Assembly: GCF_028583545.1 (NCBI RefSeq)
Contig: NZ_CP087107.1
Span: 248,001-312,000, forward strand
Origin: Methylobacterium sp. NMS14P
Lineage (GTDB): Bacteria; Pseudomonadota; Alphaproteobacteria; Rhizobiales; Beijerinckiaceae
Direction of reading: 5' to 3'
DNA: 64,000 nt
The notes beneath the pieces were generated by a model. That model did not search any database. It had not been told where the DNA came from and saw only the letters and a program-made list of their open reading frames with translations. The position numbers were made by a program, and so were the translations under genes. Below, piece by piece: positions 41,990 to 50,757 of the stretch; positions within the stretch are counted from its first letter, which is position 1; each line of letters opens with the position of its first letter.

Positions 41990-44218
41990 GTGGTGGCGAG
42001 TTCTGGACGACCGTCCTTCCGCGAAAGTCCCGGGCGGCGCCGGGGATACGCCGGCCCTGCGCGGGCGCGCCGCGGCAGCCCGCGCCTGGCACTGGCGGCC
42101 ATGCTGTCGGCCGGCGCGCCGGTCGTCGAGGTCCGCGCGCAGGAGAGCGTGACCCTGGAGGAGCTGTCGGTCGAGCATGTCGGCGACGGTGCCGGTCTCA
42201 CGACGGCGTCCGGGCGCGGGACCATCGGCCTGATCGGCCCGACCCCGGGCTACGGCGCGGGCACCGCCGTCAGCGCGACGCGCACGGCGACGCCGCAGAT
42301 CGACGTGCCCGTGGCCGTGTCGGTGGCGCCGCGCGAGACGATCACCGATATCGCCGCCACCCGCGTCGACCGGGTCTTCGACTACCTGCCCGGCGTCGCC
42401 CGGCAGAACAATTTCGGCGGCCTGTCGATCTTCAGCTACGCCATCCGCGGCGTCACGACCTCCGAGATCTACAAGAACGGCTTCCCCCTCAACCGGGGGA
42501 CGCCGCCGCCGCCGGATGCCCAGAACATCGAGCGCATCGAGGTGCTCAAGGGCCCGGGCGCGGCCCTGTTCGGGCGCAGCGATCCCGGCGGCCTCGTCAA
42601 CCTGATCACCAAGCAGCCGACCGCCGAGCGGTTCGTCGAGTTCGGCAACCAGGTCGACTCGTTCGGCCTGACCCGGGGCACGATCGATGCCGGCGGCGCG
42701 CTGAGCGCGGACGGCACGGTCCTCTACCGCTTCAATCTCGCCGCCCAGGGCGCGGGCAGCTTCCGCGATTTCGTGGACAGCGACCGGCTCCTCGTGGCGC
42801 CGGTGGTCAGCTGGCAAGTCACCCCGGACACGCGGATCACGGTCGAGACCGAGTTCGTGAAGAACCGGATCGTCTTCGACCGGGGCGTCATCGCGCTGAA
42901 CCGGCAGCTCGGATTCCTGCCCGTCTCCCGCTTCCTCGGCGAGCCCGGCCAGAGCACCTATCAGAACAACAACACTCTGCAGGTTCGCGTCGACCACCGG
43001 TTCGACGAGAACTGGCAGCTTCGCCTGGCGACCTACTTCAACACGGGCGATCTCGCGGGTGAATCGGCGGAGATCCGCGCCATCGCTGCCGACAACCGCA
43101 CGGTCTCGCGCGACCGCAACGTGCGCGACTACCGCTGGGACGTGGCCGTCGGCCAAGCCGACCTCGTCGGGCGCTTCGATACCGCCGGCATCGGCCACAC
43201 GCTTCTTCTCGGCATGGACCGGGAGAGCACCGACAGCCGCACGCAGTACTTTCGCTCCAACTTCCGCACGAGCCCGTTCGCCCTGGACATCTACGCCCCG
43301 GTCTACGGGCAGGCGCTGCCGCCGATCACCATCCCGCGCAACAACCTGGAGCGGATCACCAACACCGGCCTCTACGCGCAGGACGAGATCGTCCTGAGCC
43401 CCGAATGGCGGGCGCTCGTCGGTGTGCGCCTCGACATCTTCGAGCAGAGCTTCCGCGAGCGCGCCGTTCGCAGCCAGGTCGACCAGTCGCGGGTGGCCGC
43501 GTCGCCCCGGGCGGGCCTCGTCTACAGGCCGATCCCGGAACTCGCCCTCTACACCAACGTCGGCACGAGCTTCCGGCCGAATACCGGTCCGGACGCCGCC
43601 GCCGTCACCCGCGGCACGGCCCTGCCGCCCGAGACCGGCCTCGGCTACGAGGTCGGCGCCAAGTCCGAGCTGTTCGGCGGCAGCCTGCTCCTCACCGCCG
43701 CGGCCTTCCGCGTGGAGCGGGAGAACGTGCTGACCCCCGACCCCGCGAATACCGGCTTCTCCCTCGCCGCCGGGGCCGTCCGCAGCCAGGGCTTCGAGCT
43801 GACGGCCCAGGGGCAGATCACGCCGGAACTGAAGCTCCTGGCCGGCTACGTCTACGCCGATGCCCGGGTGACCAAGGACAACGTGCTGCCGGTCGGGGCC
43901 CCGCTCATCAACGTGCCGCGCCATTCCGGCAGCCTCCTCGCGGTCTACGAGCCGGAGGGCGCGTGGCGCGGCTTCGGTGTCGGCGGCGGCGTGCGGGGCG
44001 TGGGCACGCGCGCCGGCGACGCGGCCGGCTCGGGCTTCACGCTGCCGGCCTACGTCGCGGTCGACGCGCTCGCCTACTACCGCTTCGACAATGCCCGGAT
44101 CGCGCTCAACGTCGAGAACATCTTCGACACCGCGTACTACGAGAGTTCGCTCAACGTGTTCCGGGTCTATCCGGGCTCGCCCCGGCGGATTACCGGCTCC
44201 GTGACGGTGCGGTTCTGA
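41990..44218 (+). CDS. TonB-dependent outer-membrane receptor
   Basis: About 742 residues. A signal peptide (hydrophobic LALAAMLSAGAPVVEV, cleaved near RAQE) is followed by a TonB-box-like VTLEELSV. The plug domain spans about 90-215 with GVTTSEIYKNGFPLNRG and IERIEVLKGPGAALFGRSDPGGLVNLITK. The 22-strand barrel ends in the terminal phenylalanine TGSVTVRF. There is no N-terminal STN signalling domain. The barrel resembles FhuE/FpvA-type ferric-siderophore receptors. The start is uncertain: GTG at 41990 or 41993 includes the whole signal, while an ATG at 42101 lies inside it. The next gene encodes a NiCoT transporter, so a metal chelate other than iron is possible. Confidence 0.88.
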   Translation: MVASSGRPSFRESPGRRRGYAGPARARRGSPRLALAAMLSAGAPVVEVRAQESVTLEELSVEHVGDGAGLTTASGRGTIGLIGPTPGYGAGTAVSATRTATPQIDVPVAVSVAPRETITDIAATRVDRVFDYLPGVARQNNFGGLSIFSYAIRGVTTSEIYKNGFPLNRGTPPPPDAQNIERIEVLKGPGAALFGRSDPGGLVNLITKQPTAERFVEFGNQVDSFGLTRGTIDAGGALSADGTVLYRFNLAAQGAGSFRDFVDSDRLLVAPVVSWQVTPDTRITVETEFVKNRIVFDRGVIALNRQLGFLPVSRFLGEPGQSTYQNNNTLQVRVDHRFDENWQLRLATYFNTGDLAGESAEIRAIAADNRTVSRDRNVRDYRWDVAVGQADLVGRFDTAGIGHTLLLGMDRESTDSRTQYFRSNFRTSPFALDIYAPVYGQALPPITIPRNNLERITNTGLYAQDEIVLSPEWRALVGVRLDIFEQSFRERAVRSQVDQSRVAASPRAGLVYRPIPELALYTNVGTSFRPNTGPDAAAVTRGTALPPETGLGYEVGAKSELFGGSLLLTAAAFRVERENVLTPDPANTGFSLAAGAVRSQGFELTAQGQITPELKLLAGYVYADARVTKDNVLPVGAPLINVPRHSGSLLAVYEPEGAWRGFGVGGGVRGVGTRAGDAAGSGFTLPAYVAVDALAYYRFDNARIALNVENIFDTAYYESSLNVFRVYPGSPRRITGSVTVRF

Positions 44219-44444
44219 TGGCGAGCCCGCGGCCACCTGTCCGGGCGCAGGTTCCGGGCGCGGCCCCCGGGCGAGAGAGCGGCCGGATGCGCCCGGGTGA
44301 CCCGGCGCGTCGGGGCCGCCGCGAGACTGCCCCGCTCGCGGTACTCCGCAGCTTGGCCGGTTCTGCGCTATGTCGGATGGCGCGCGGCGGCGCAGGGCCG
44401 GGCGGCGGGGCCGAGGGGACGATGGTCGGGTGGGTAAGGGTTTG

Positions 44445-45509
44445 ATGGAAGCGATCGTCCCGACCGATGGTACGGCGCGCCGCGGCGTGCGACGCCGTAT
44501 CGGTCTGCTCTACCTCGTCCTGATCGCGGCCAACATCGCGGCCTGGATGTGGGCCTACAGCCTGTTCGCCGGCCAGCCGGCGCTGCTCTCGACCGCGCTG
44601 CTGGCCTACGTCTTCGGGTTGCGCCACGCGGTCGATCCCGACCACATCGCGGCGATCGACAACGTCACCCGCAAGCTGATGCAGGCGGGCCAGCGGCCGG
44701 TCTCGGTCGGCTTCTGGTTCGCGCTCGGCCACTCCACCGTCGTGGTGGTGGCCGCGGCCGCGGTGGCGCTGGCCGCGACCAGCCTGATCACGGCCTCGGA
44801 GGGCTACCGGGAACTCGGCGGCCTGATCGGCACCGGCGTCTCGGCCGCCTTCCTGATCCTCATCGGCCTCGTCAACCTCGTCGTCCTCGCGGGCGTCTGG
44901 CGCGCGTTCCGGCAAGTGCGCCGCACCGGCCGCTACGTCGAGGCCGACTTCGACATGCTGCTGGCCAACCAGGGCGTTCTCGCCCGGATCCTGCGGCCCC
45001 TCTTCCGCCTCGTGACGCGCTCCTGGCACATGTACCCGCTGGGCCTGCTCTTCGCGCTCGGCTTCGACACCGCCACGGAGGTGAGCCTCTTCGGGCTCTC
45101 GGCCGCCCAGGCCAGCCAGGGCACCGACCTCTGGACGATCCTGGTCTTCCCGGCGCTGTTCACCGCCGGGATGACGCTGGTCGACGCGACCGACGGCGTG
45201 CTGATGCTCGGCGCCTACAGCTGGGCCTATGTCCAGCCCATGCGGAAGCTGTTCTACAACCTCACCATCACCCTGGTATCGGTGGCGGTCGCGCTGGTGG
45301 TCGGAACGCTGGAGGCGCTGAACCTCCTGGCGGACAAGCTCAACCTTCAGGGCTGGCTCTGGCAGCGGATCGCCGCGGTCAACGACCATTTCGGCGTGCT
45401 CGGCTTCGGAATCGTCGGGCTCTTCGCGGCGGCGTGGCTCCTGTCGTTCCTCATCTACCGCCTCGGCCGGTTCGACCGGATCGAGGTCAAACCGGCCGAT
45501 ATCCCCTGA
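44445..45509 (+). CDS. NiCoT-family nickel/cobalt transporter (HoxN/NixA type)
   Basis: 354 residues with about eight helices. The metal-selectivity motif RHAVDPDHIAAIDN (60-73) is intact, as are LFALGFDTATEVSLFG and GMTLVDATDGVLM. NiCoT proteins import Ni2+ or Co2+ across the inner membrane with high affinity. The ATG follows GGGTAAGGG. No urease, hydrogenase or cobalamin genes lie in the window. The upstream TonB receptor may provide the outer-membrane step. Ni versus Co cannot be decided from sequence. Confidence 0.93.
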   Translation: MEAIVPTDGTARRGVRRRIGLLYLVLIAANIAAWMWAYSLFAGQPALLSTALLAYVFGLRHAVDPDHIAAIDNVTRKLMQAGQRPVSVGFWFALGHSTVVVVAAAAVALAATSLITASEGYRELGGLIGTGVSAAFLILIGLVNLVVLAGVWRAFRQVRRTGRYVEADFDMLLANQGVLARILRPLFRLVTRSWHMYPLGLLFALGFDTATEVSLFGLSAAQASQGTDLWTILVFPALFTAGMTLVDATDGVLMLGAYSWAYVQPMRKLFYNLTITLVSVAVALVVGTLEALNLLADKLNLQGWLWQRIAAVNDHFGVLGFGIVGLFAAAWLLSFLIYRLGRFDRIEVKPADIP

Positions 45510-45597
45510 CCGTCGTCGGCCGTGCCCACGCGGGACGTCCGGCGCCGGTGAGCGGGACCGACATCGGGGCGTGCCGGATGCGCGACGCGGGCCGAAC

Positions 45598-45846
45598 CTA
45601 CTCGGCCGCCTCGCTCAGCCTCAGGCCGGTGAAAGTCAGCGTCGCCGTGTAGATCGGCGCGCCCGCCGCATCCCGGACTACCACCGTGTAGGTTTGCCTG
45701 TCCCCGTCGCTCGGGATCTCCCATCGCGCGACGTCCGGGAGGGAGATCATCGCTTCTCTGCGCGCGGCGTCGAAGTCGGCGCACTCGGTCCCGTCCACGT
45801 CGCGCTGCAGCTGACCGTCGTGGATATCGAAGAAATAGCGCGGCAC
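45598..45846 (-). CDS. DUF6894-type small protein
   Basis: 82 residues from a GTG preceded by GGAGGCGTGG. The pattern MPRYFFDIHDGQLQRDVDGTE, then DFDAARREAM and YTVVVRDAAGAPIYTATLTF, is that of DUF6894, a small acidic protein family very common in Methylobacterium and other Rhizobiales. Function unknown. It is probably a single gene, convergent with the NiCoT gene. Confidence 0.85.
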   Translation of the reverse strand: MPRYFFDIHDGQLQRDVDGTECADFDAARREAMISLPDVARWEIPSDGDRQTYTVVVRDAAGAPIYTATLTFTGLRLSEAAE

Positions 45847-46471
45847 CCACGCCTCCGTGACTGGCTTCCCCTCACGAAAGCTAACCGGGATCAGAAACGC
45901 CGGTTCTCGGTGCCCGATCCGCGCCGCGCCCGTCCTCGCGGCCAGGGCGGGAGTTCGGCGCGGAACTCACGGTCGCGCTTCCGGCGAGAGGTCCGGCGGC
46001 GACCCGAGAGGGCGTCGCGCGGGCCCCTGCCGTCATCGCCTCAGGCGGCCCGCACGGTGGTCAGAGAGCGGCCACCTCCTCCGACAGATTCTCGGATTGC
46101 CGTGACCGTTCCGACGCCGACCTCACGGCGCGATAACCCGGGTCTATACCGCAGAGGACCGTCTTCGCGACCGCGTCCGCTTTGACTGACGGGAAGGCGG
46201 TGTCTCGCGCCTCCGCCACGGATCGTCGGACGATGCGAGCGGCGGGATTGACCGGGCATCCCGTGCTGTCTCGGATCGCGCGTCCCGACGTGTCGACCGG
46301 CGGTCGAACAGGTCGTGGCGCAGCCGGGTCATCCCCCCGAACGGACACGTCGCACGCGGCCTGGATCCGAACTCAGAGCGCCGCGAAGGCGCGCGGCACG
46401 ACGAGTCCGCTTCGGCAACTCCGGGGCGGGCGCGTGACCTTGGAATGGCGGTCGCGGCGCCCGGGACTGTC
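45847..46471. other. Gene-poor region
   Basis: About 625 bases without a supported gene. A minus-strand frame ending near 46061 has a plausible composition in its second half but no recognisable family or ribosome site. Nothing else seen. Confidence 0.4.
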
Positions 46472-46735
46472 TCAGCGGTCTCTCGTCTTCAGGGTACGAG
46501 AGTCCTGCGTCTTGTTCCCGTCGTCGGCCGGCGAGGCTCCCGGAACGCCGGTGTTGCCCGAGCCTCCGCCCCTCTCTCCGCTCTTCATCTGATCACCGTG
46601 CTGCATCCGCTGCTCGCCCGACCCGGAAGGAGCTGGCCCGGATGTCGATCCTCCCGCGGCGCCCTGTGCCGTCGCCGCGCCGGTCGCCCCGAGAAGGAGC
46701 GACGACACGAGGACAAAGATCCGGATTGAGGTCAT
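46472..46735 (-). CDS. Small secreted hypothetical protein
   Basis: 87 residues. AGGAGAGC lies just before the ATG at 46735. Residues 1-24 are a Sec signal (IRIFVLVSSLLLGATGAATA, cleaved before QGAAG). The mature part is short, rich in glycine, serine and charged residues, and looks disordered (GEQRMQHGDQMKSGERGGGSG). No family is recognised. Similar short exported proteins are frequent in this group of bacteria. It stands alone between two gene-poor stretches. Confidence 0.65.
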   Translation of the reverse strand: MTSIRIFVLVSSLLLGATGAATAQGAAGGSTSGPAPSGSGEQRMQHGDQMKSGERGGGSGNTGVPGASPADDGNKTQDSRTLKTRDR

Positions 46736-47363
46736 GATGCTCTCCTGAAAACTACCATTGAGCAAGCGCAGAGAGCTGTACAAGTTCCGCAACATCTCGG
46801 AATACGGATCAGAATTTGACGATGTTATGTTTTTCTTATTGAATATTGCGGGTCAGCCTGCCGAAACATCCGACGGCTGGCCGCATGCGCGCGCATCCCG
46901 GACTCCCCGCGGCAACGCCCGCAGGACTTCCGACGCGACGCGGCGGACTGGGCTGACAGCGGTGCGGAGAACCGGTGGAACCGGCGCGCCGACGATGCCG
47001 GCACAAAATAACCGCCGCGGCCGAAGCCGGGCGGTCCAGGTGGTCTCGGGATGTCCAGAGTTAGACGATCGCGAGCCTCGCTTAATCCGCGCCGCGCGGA
47101 GCGGCCCGCCGTGCCGAACACACCGGCCGCGTCGTCCGGCGGGTTTCGTCGTGCTGGGACGCTCGCACGCTAGGTCCGCGTCGTCGGCGGCGATGCCGAC
47201 GCGTCGGTGCTGATGCGCGTCCGCGACGAGGACCGGCGACCCATATAACCCTCGCGGACGCGCGGGCCTCCGGGACGTCGTCCGAGACGGCGCGGGGATC
47301 CTGCGAAGCAGTGGGTCAAAGCGGTGTCTGCCGATCTGAGCCGCGCGAAGCCAGGGGACGAGG
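46736..47363. other. Gene-poor region with promoter-like AT-rich patch and a long dyad
   Basis: An AT-rich patch at about 46785-46850 lies upstream of the small secreted protein and is its likely promoter. GCGTCCGCGA (47217-47226) and TCGCGGACGC (47252-47261) are exact inverted arms around 25 bases, about 100 bases before the GNAT gene. No gene seen. Confidence 0.45.
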
Positions 47364-47639
47364 ATGATCGAGACGGTGCGCGACAATGTCGAGCAAGGCC
47401 GGTTCGAGTTGCAGGTCGGCGGCGACGTCGCCTTCGCGACCTACCGGCGCGAACCGGGCCGGCTCGTCATCGGCTACGTCTACGCGCCGCCGGTCCTGCG
47501 CGGCACTGGGGCCGCCGCGCGGCTCATGGAGGCGGTTGCGGCGCACGCGCGCGCCGAGGGCGATCGGATCGTGCCCTTGTGCGGCTACGCCCGGGCGTGG
47601 CTGCGCGGGCACCGGGCGCATCGCGACCTGCTCGCGTGA
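47364..47639 (+). CDS. Small GNAT-family N-acetyltransferase (YjdJ-like)
   Basis: 91 residues, the short single-domain GNAT type. The acetyl-CoA-binding segment is VYAPPVLRGTGAAARLMEAV (about 39-58, with the R-G-x-G-A pyrophosphate loop), and VPLCGYARAWLRGHRAHRDLL matches the family C-terminus. GGGGACGAGG precedes the ATG. Substrates of this subgroup are unknown. Confidence 0.88.
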   Translation: MIETVRDNVEQGRFELQVGGDVAFATYRREPGRLVIGYVYAPPVLRGTGAAARLMEAVAAHARAEGDRIVPLCGYARAWLRGHRAHRDLLA

Positions 47640-47723
47640 GCGCGCGATCAGGCGCGCGCCACGGCGGCTCGCCCGAGTTCCCGTCGCCGCCCGCCGCGCC
47701 CGGCCCGCGATCGGGTGCCCGGT

Positions 47724-49049
47724 TTACGGCATCCGTTGCGCCGCATGCCGCCGCCGGCGCTGGACGGCCTCGCGGACATGGGTGACGAGCAGTGCGACGA
47801 GGCGGATCTCGACGCTCTCCGTCCGCCGATGGGCCTCCATCCGGATCGTCTCCGCCGCGAGCGCGTCGGCCTCCCGTTCCAGCTGATCGAGCTCGGCCGG
47901 ATCGGCACTCGAGACGGACAGCCAGATCTCCAGGAGGCGCATGACCCGGGTGGGCGGCTGCTGCGGCCGGAAGCGCCGATACAGGCCGATGCCCGCCGCG
48001 CCGAGCGAGGCCGCCGCGCTGATCATGAGCCCGACCCAGTAGGCCGCGTTCTGCGCCTGATCGCTCAGGCTGGGCTGGTTTCCGGTCAGGTACGCCGTGG
48101 CGCCCGGATGGATCGGCAGCGCCTGGACCTTGTCGTCGGTGTCGGGGGCCTCGATGCCGGCCAGATCGTCGTCGAGCGCGACGAGCCGCGGCTTGCCGGT
48201 GAGAACCTCGCGGGTGATCTCGCCCGCCAGCCAGTCCGGCATGGCGCCGCGGGCCACGAGCCGGTGACTGACGGATAGCGTGGTGATGTCGTCGCCCGGT
48301 GCCGGCAGGGAGCCGAGGAACGCGCCCTTGGGCACGTCGATCGTGTCGAGCACGGGGTGCTCCTTGGCGATCGCCGCCGCCTCGTCGACCTCGAACAGCT
48401 TCACCGCCCCGGAGCCTTTGCGCAGCGCTGTGAAGAGCGGCAGCCACAGCGCGCTGCCGACCGGGGCCACCACGAACACCGAACCGATCTGGCGGCTGCG
48501 GGCGGCCTCCGTCAGCTGATCGATCGTCAGGATCCTGCGATGCACGCTGCTCGGGGGGATGCCGAAATGCGTCAGGATCAGGTCGAGCAGGCGCGGGTCG
48601 AGCTTCCGCCCGTCGAGGAGCCCGATGGTGCTGCCCCGCAGCTTGGCCACGCTGTCGACGGCGCTGCCCCCGGGCGCGACGAAGACCACCGCGTCGCGGC
48701 GCAGGATGACGAGGGTCTGCCCGTCCTTCGGCGCGGCATCGCTGCGCACCAGGGCGAGCTGGGTCTCGCCCTTGTCCAGGGCCGCCGACGCCCCGAGGCG
48801 ATCCGGCTCGAAGATCGTCCGGATGCGCACCCGCGGATGCTGGGTCTCGAAGAGCTGCGTCAGGGCCTGGGCGGCCTCCCGGTCCTCGGTGCTGGTCTTG
48901 GCGACCGCGATGTCGAGGGAGAGCAGGCCGAGGAGGAGATGGACGAGCAGGGCGACGATGGCGGCCCCGGCGATGACCCCGAGGACGATGATGGTCGTTC
49001 TGGAACGCCGGATCATCCGTGCCGCGCTGATCTGCCGATCCGCCAGCAT
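47724..49049 (-). CDS. Membrane-anchored TAXI-type TRAP solute-binding protein
   Basis: 441 residues. A helix near 18-47 anchors the N-terminus. The periplasmic part matches the TAXI family (STEDREAAQALTQLFE; GSTIGLLDGRKLDPRLLDLILTHFGI). A second helix near 340-360 (AAYWVGLMISAAASLGAAGIGLY) is followed by about 80 cytosolic residues rich in charged heptads. Ordinary TAXI proteins are soluble and work with DctQ/DctM membrane parts, none of which is here. This form may be a ligand sensor or scaffold. An ATG 11 codons downstream is an alternative start. Confidence 0.82.
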   Translation of the reverse strand: MLADRQISAARMIRRSRTTIIVLGVIAGAAIVALLVHLLLGLLSLDIAVAKTSTEDREAAQALTQLFETQHPRVRIRTIFEPDRLGASAALDKGETQLALVRSDAAPKDGQTLVILRRDAVVFVAPGGSAVDSVAKLRGSTIGLLDGRKLDPRLLDLILTHFGIPPSSVHRRILTIDQLTEAARSRQIGSVFVVAPVGSALWLPLFTALRKGSGAVKLFEVDEAAAIAKEHPVLDTIDVPKGAFLGSLPAPGDDITTLSVSHRLVARGAMPDWLAGEITREVLTGKPRLVALDDDLAGIEAPDTDDKVQALPIHPGATAYLTGNQPSLSDQAQNAAYWVGLMISAAASLGAAGIGLYRRFRPQQPPTRVMRLLEIWLSVSSADPAELDQLEREADALAAETIRMEAHRRTESVEIRLVALLVTHVREAVQRRRRHAAQRMP

Positions 49050-49137
49050 AGCGCGATCGCGCGGCCCAGTCTGCCGCGCGCCGACAGGATCGGACGACGC
49101 CCCGCCCCGTGATCGATCGGGCGGCGGCGCGCCGCGA

Positions 49138-49746
49138 TCAGTTCATGTGGCGGTGCCGGTCCTGGACCTCCTGTAGGGCGAGCTTGCGGCCGAGCGTCAT
49201 CAGCAGCGCGTCGGCCCGCACCTTCAGCTCCGCGTCCCCCAGCTCGCTGATCGCGTACATCGCCGCGATGGCGTGATCCGCCGCCTGTTCCAGGGGTGTC
49301 GCCTCCGGATACGGCGCGGCCTCGTCGGCGATGTCCTCCAGCATCCGCATCCGGGTGATGTCCAGGAGGATGCCGCTGCCGCCCCGCGGCCGTCCGACAT
49401 GGTCGCCGGAGAAGCGGCCGCGCACCAGGACCCAGCGCGTCTGACCGTCCACGGAGGTCACCCGATGCTCGGCGAGGTACGGGGTGCCCTCGCGAGCACT
49501 GCGCCGGATCAGGTCCTCGACCCGCTCTCGGTCGTTCGCGTGGATGCTGTTGAGGTAGCGGGCGAGCGGAACGCCCTCCTCCGCTTCGACCGGATCGACG
49601 TTGTAGACCAGGGCGACGAAGGCGTCGGCGCGCACCCGGTCGAGGCCCGCATCCCATTCCCAGCGGCCGACGACGTCGAGCGCGTCGAGCGCGGTCTGGA
49701 AGCTTTCCGTGGTTGTTTGCCCGTCTAGGGGCTTAAAAGCTGCCAC
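49138..49746 (-). CDS. Stand-alone PAS-domain protein
   Basis: 202 residues from a GTG start. One PAS fold spans about 20-130 (VGRWEWDAGLDRVRADAFVALV, SIHANDRERVEDLIRRS, EHRVTSVDGQTRWVLVRGRF). A helical tail of about 70 residues follows. There is no kinase, cyclase or output domain, so it probably acts through protein partners. Such PAS-only proteins are common in Methylobacterium. The ligand is unknown. It is co-directional with the TAXI-type gene, 88 bases upstream of it. Confidence 0.8.
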   Translation of the reverse strand: MAAFKPLDGQTTTESFQTALDALDVVGRWEWDAGLDRVRADAFVALVYNVDPVEAEEGVPLARYLNSIHANDRERVEDLIRRSAREGTPYLAEHRVTSVDGQTRWVLVRGRFSGDHVGRPRGGSGILLDITRMRMLEDIADEAAPYPEATPLEQAADHAIAAMYAISELGDAELKVRADALLMTLGRKLALQEVQDRHRHMN

Positions 49747-49923
49747 CCGAGCACCTGTGTTCTGTTAACTATAACATAGGTTGGTCCCAAAATTCTGCAA
49801 CCGCAAGGGGTGTGGCTCTGATAGCAAACAACTGTGGCGTGCCGGACACGGGGTCGCGCGACGGGCTGTCGGGGGCCGCTCGCTTCGTCCTCAGCTCCTA
49901 GGGTCGCCGTGTTCCGTGAAACG

Positions 49924-49938
49924 CGGCTCGCCGAGCCG
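49924..49938. promoter_or_regulatory. Palindrome upstream of the toxin-antitoxin pair
   Basis: CGGCTCG (49924-49930) and CGAGCCG (49932-49938) are exact inverted arms around one base, ending 47 bases before the antitoxin start. Phd-type antitoxins repress their own promoter through short palindromes, so this is a candidate operator. Confidence 0.4.
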
Positions 49939-49985
49939 GCTGCCCGCGCCAGCCGCACTTGCCGATCCGAGCCAGAACACCCATC

Positions 49986-50252
49986 ATGACCACAGTGGTC
50001 ACGGAGGGTGCCTTGCAGGAGATTCAGCTTCGGGACGCCAAGGCAACGCTGTCGGCCGTCATCGACCAGGCCAAGCAGGGCGAGCCCTCGATCATCACGC
50101 GTCATGGCCGGCCCGAGGCCGTGCTGCTCAGCTTCGAGGACTGGCAGAGGCTGTCCCGCGTCCCGTCGTTCGGCCGCCTGCTCATGGCCGCGCCCGTCGC
50201 GGCGGACGACCTCCCCTCCCCGTCCGGTGGGCTCAGAAGCTCCGAGCTGTGA
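49986..50252 (+). CDS. Phd/YefM-type antitoxin
   Basis: 88 residues. The Phd/YefM fold is clear: QEIQLRDAKATLSAVIDQAKQGEPSII-type core (about 11-37) and TRHGRPEAVLLSFEDWQRL (about 38-56). The C-terminal half should wrap the toxin. The ATG at 49986 is taken as start; a further upstream start has no support. The toxin gene begins four bases after the stop. The protein should bind DNA as a dimer and repress the operon. Confidence 0.88.
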   Translation: MTTVVTEGALQEIQLRDAKATLSAVIDQAKQGEPSIITRHGRPEAVLLSFEDWQRLSRVPSFGRLLMAAPVAADDLPSPSGGLRSSEL

Positions 50253-50256
50253 CGCC

Positions 50257-50703
50257 GTGTACCTCGTCGACACCAACGTCCTCTCGGCCGGCGCGCCGAC
50301 CAAGGCCGTTCCGGCCGTCGAACTGATCGACTGGATGGACCGGAACAGCGCCGGGCTCCACCTCTCCGTCGTCACGATCGCCGAGATCGAGGACGGCATC
50401 GCGAAGAGCCGCAGGGAGGGCGCCGCGCGCAAGGCGGAGCGTTTGGCGGAGTGGCTGGAGACCTTGCTGCACCTGTACGCCGCCAAGGTTCTCCCGATCG
50501 ATCTCGCCGTCGCGCGCCACATCGGCGGGTTGTCCGATCTGGCGCGCGGCCAGGGGCACGCACCCGGCTTCGCGGACCTCGCGATCGCCGCCACGGCGCG
50601 CTGCAACGGCTGGACGGTTCTCACCCGGAATGTGCGGCACTTCGCGCCGCTGGGCGTTCCCGCGTGCGATCCCTTCGTGGCGCTGCCAGCCGATCGGCGG
50701 TGA
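50257..50703 (+). CDS. PIN-domain (VapC/FitB-type) ribonuclease toxin
   Basis: 148 residues from a GTG. Acidic active-site residues are D5 (YLVDTNVLS), E near 46 (SVVTIAEIEDGI), and D near 108 (GFADLAIAATA), with a further TRNVRHF motif at the end. PIN toxins cut tRNA or rRNA and arrest growth until neutralised by the antitoxin. The pairing with a Phd/YefM-type antitoxin and four-base gap fit a functional type II module. Target RNA is unknown. Confidence 0.9.
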   Translation: MYLVDTNVLSAGAPTKAVPAVELIDWMDRNSAGLHLSVVTIAEIEDGIAKSRREGAARKAERLAEWLETLLHLYAAKVLPIDLAVARHIGGLSDLARGQGHAPGFADLAIAATARCNGWTVLTRNVRHFAPLGVPACDPFVALPADRR

Positions 50704-50757
50704 CGGCGTTGCGCCTGTCGCCACTGGGCAGCGACGGCGTGCCGATCGACCCCGGGG

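Noticed and set aside
41219-44445. Cobalamin riboswitch controlling the TonB receptor or NiCoT gene
   Set aside because: No B12-box sequence found on either strand in the upstream regions.
46041-46348. Minus-strand small ORFs as genes
   Set aside because: No supported start or family; composition only partly protein-like.
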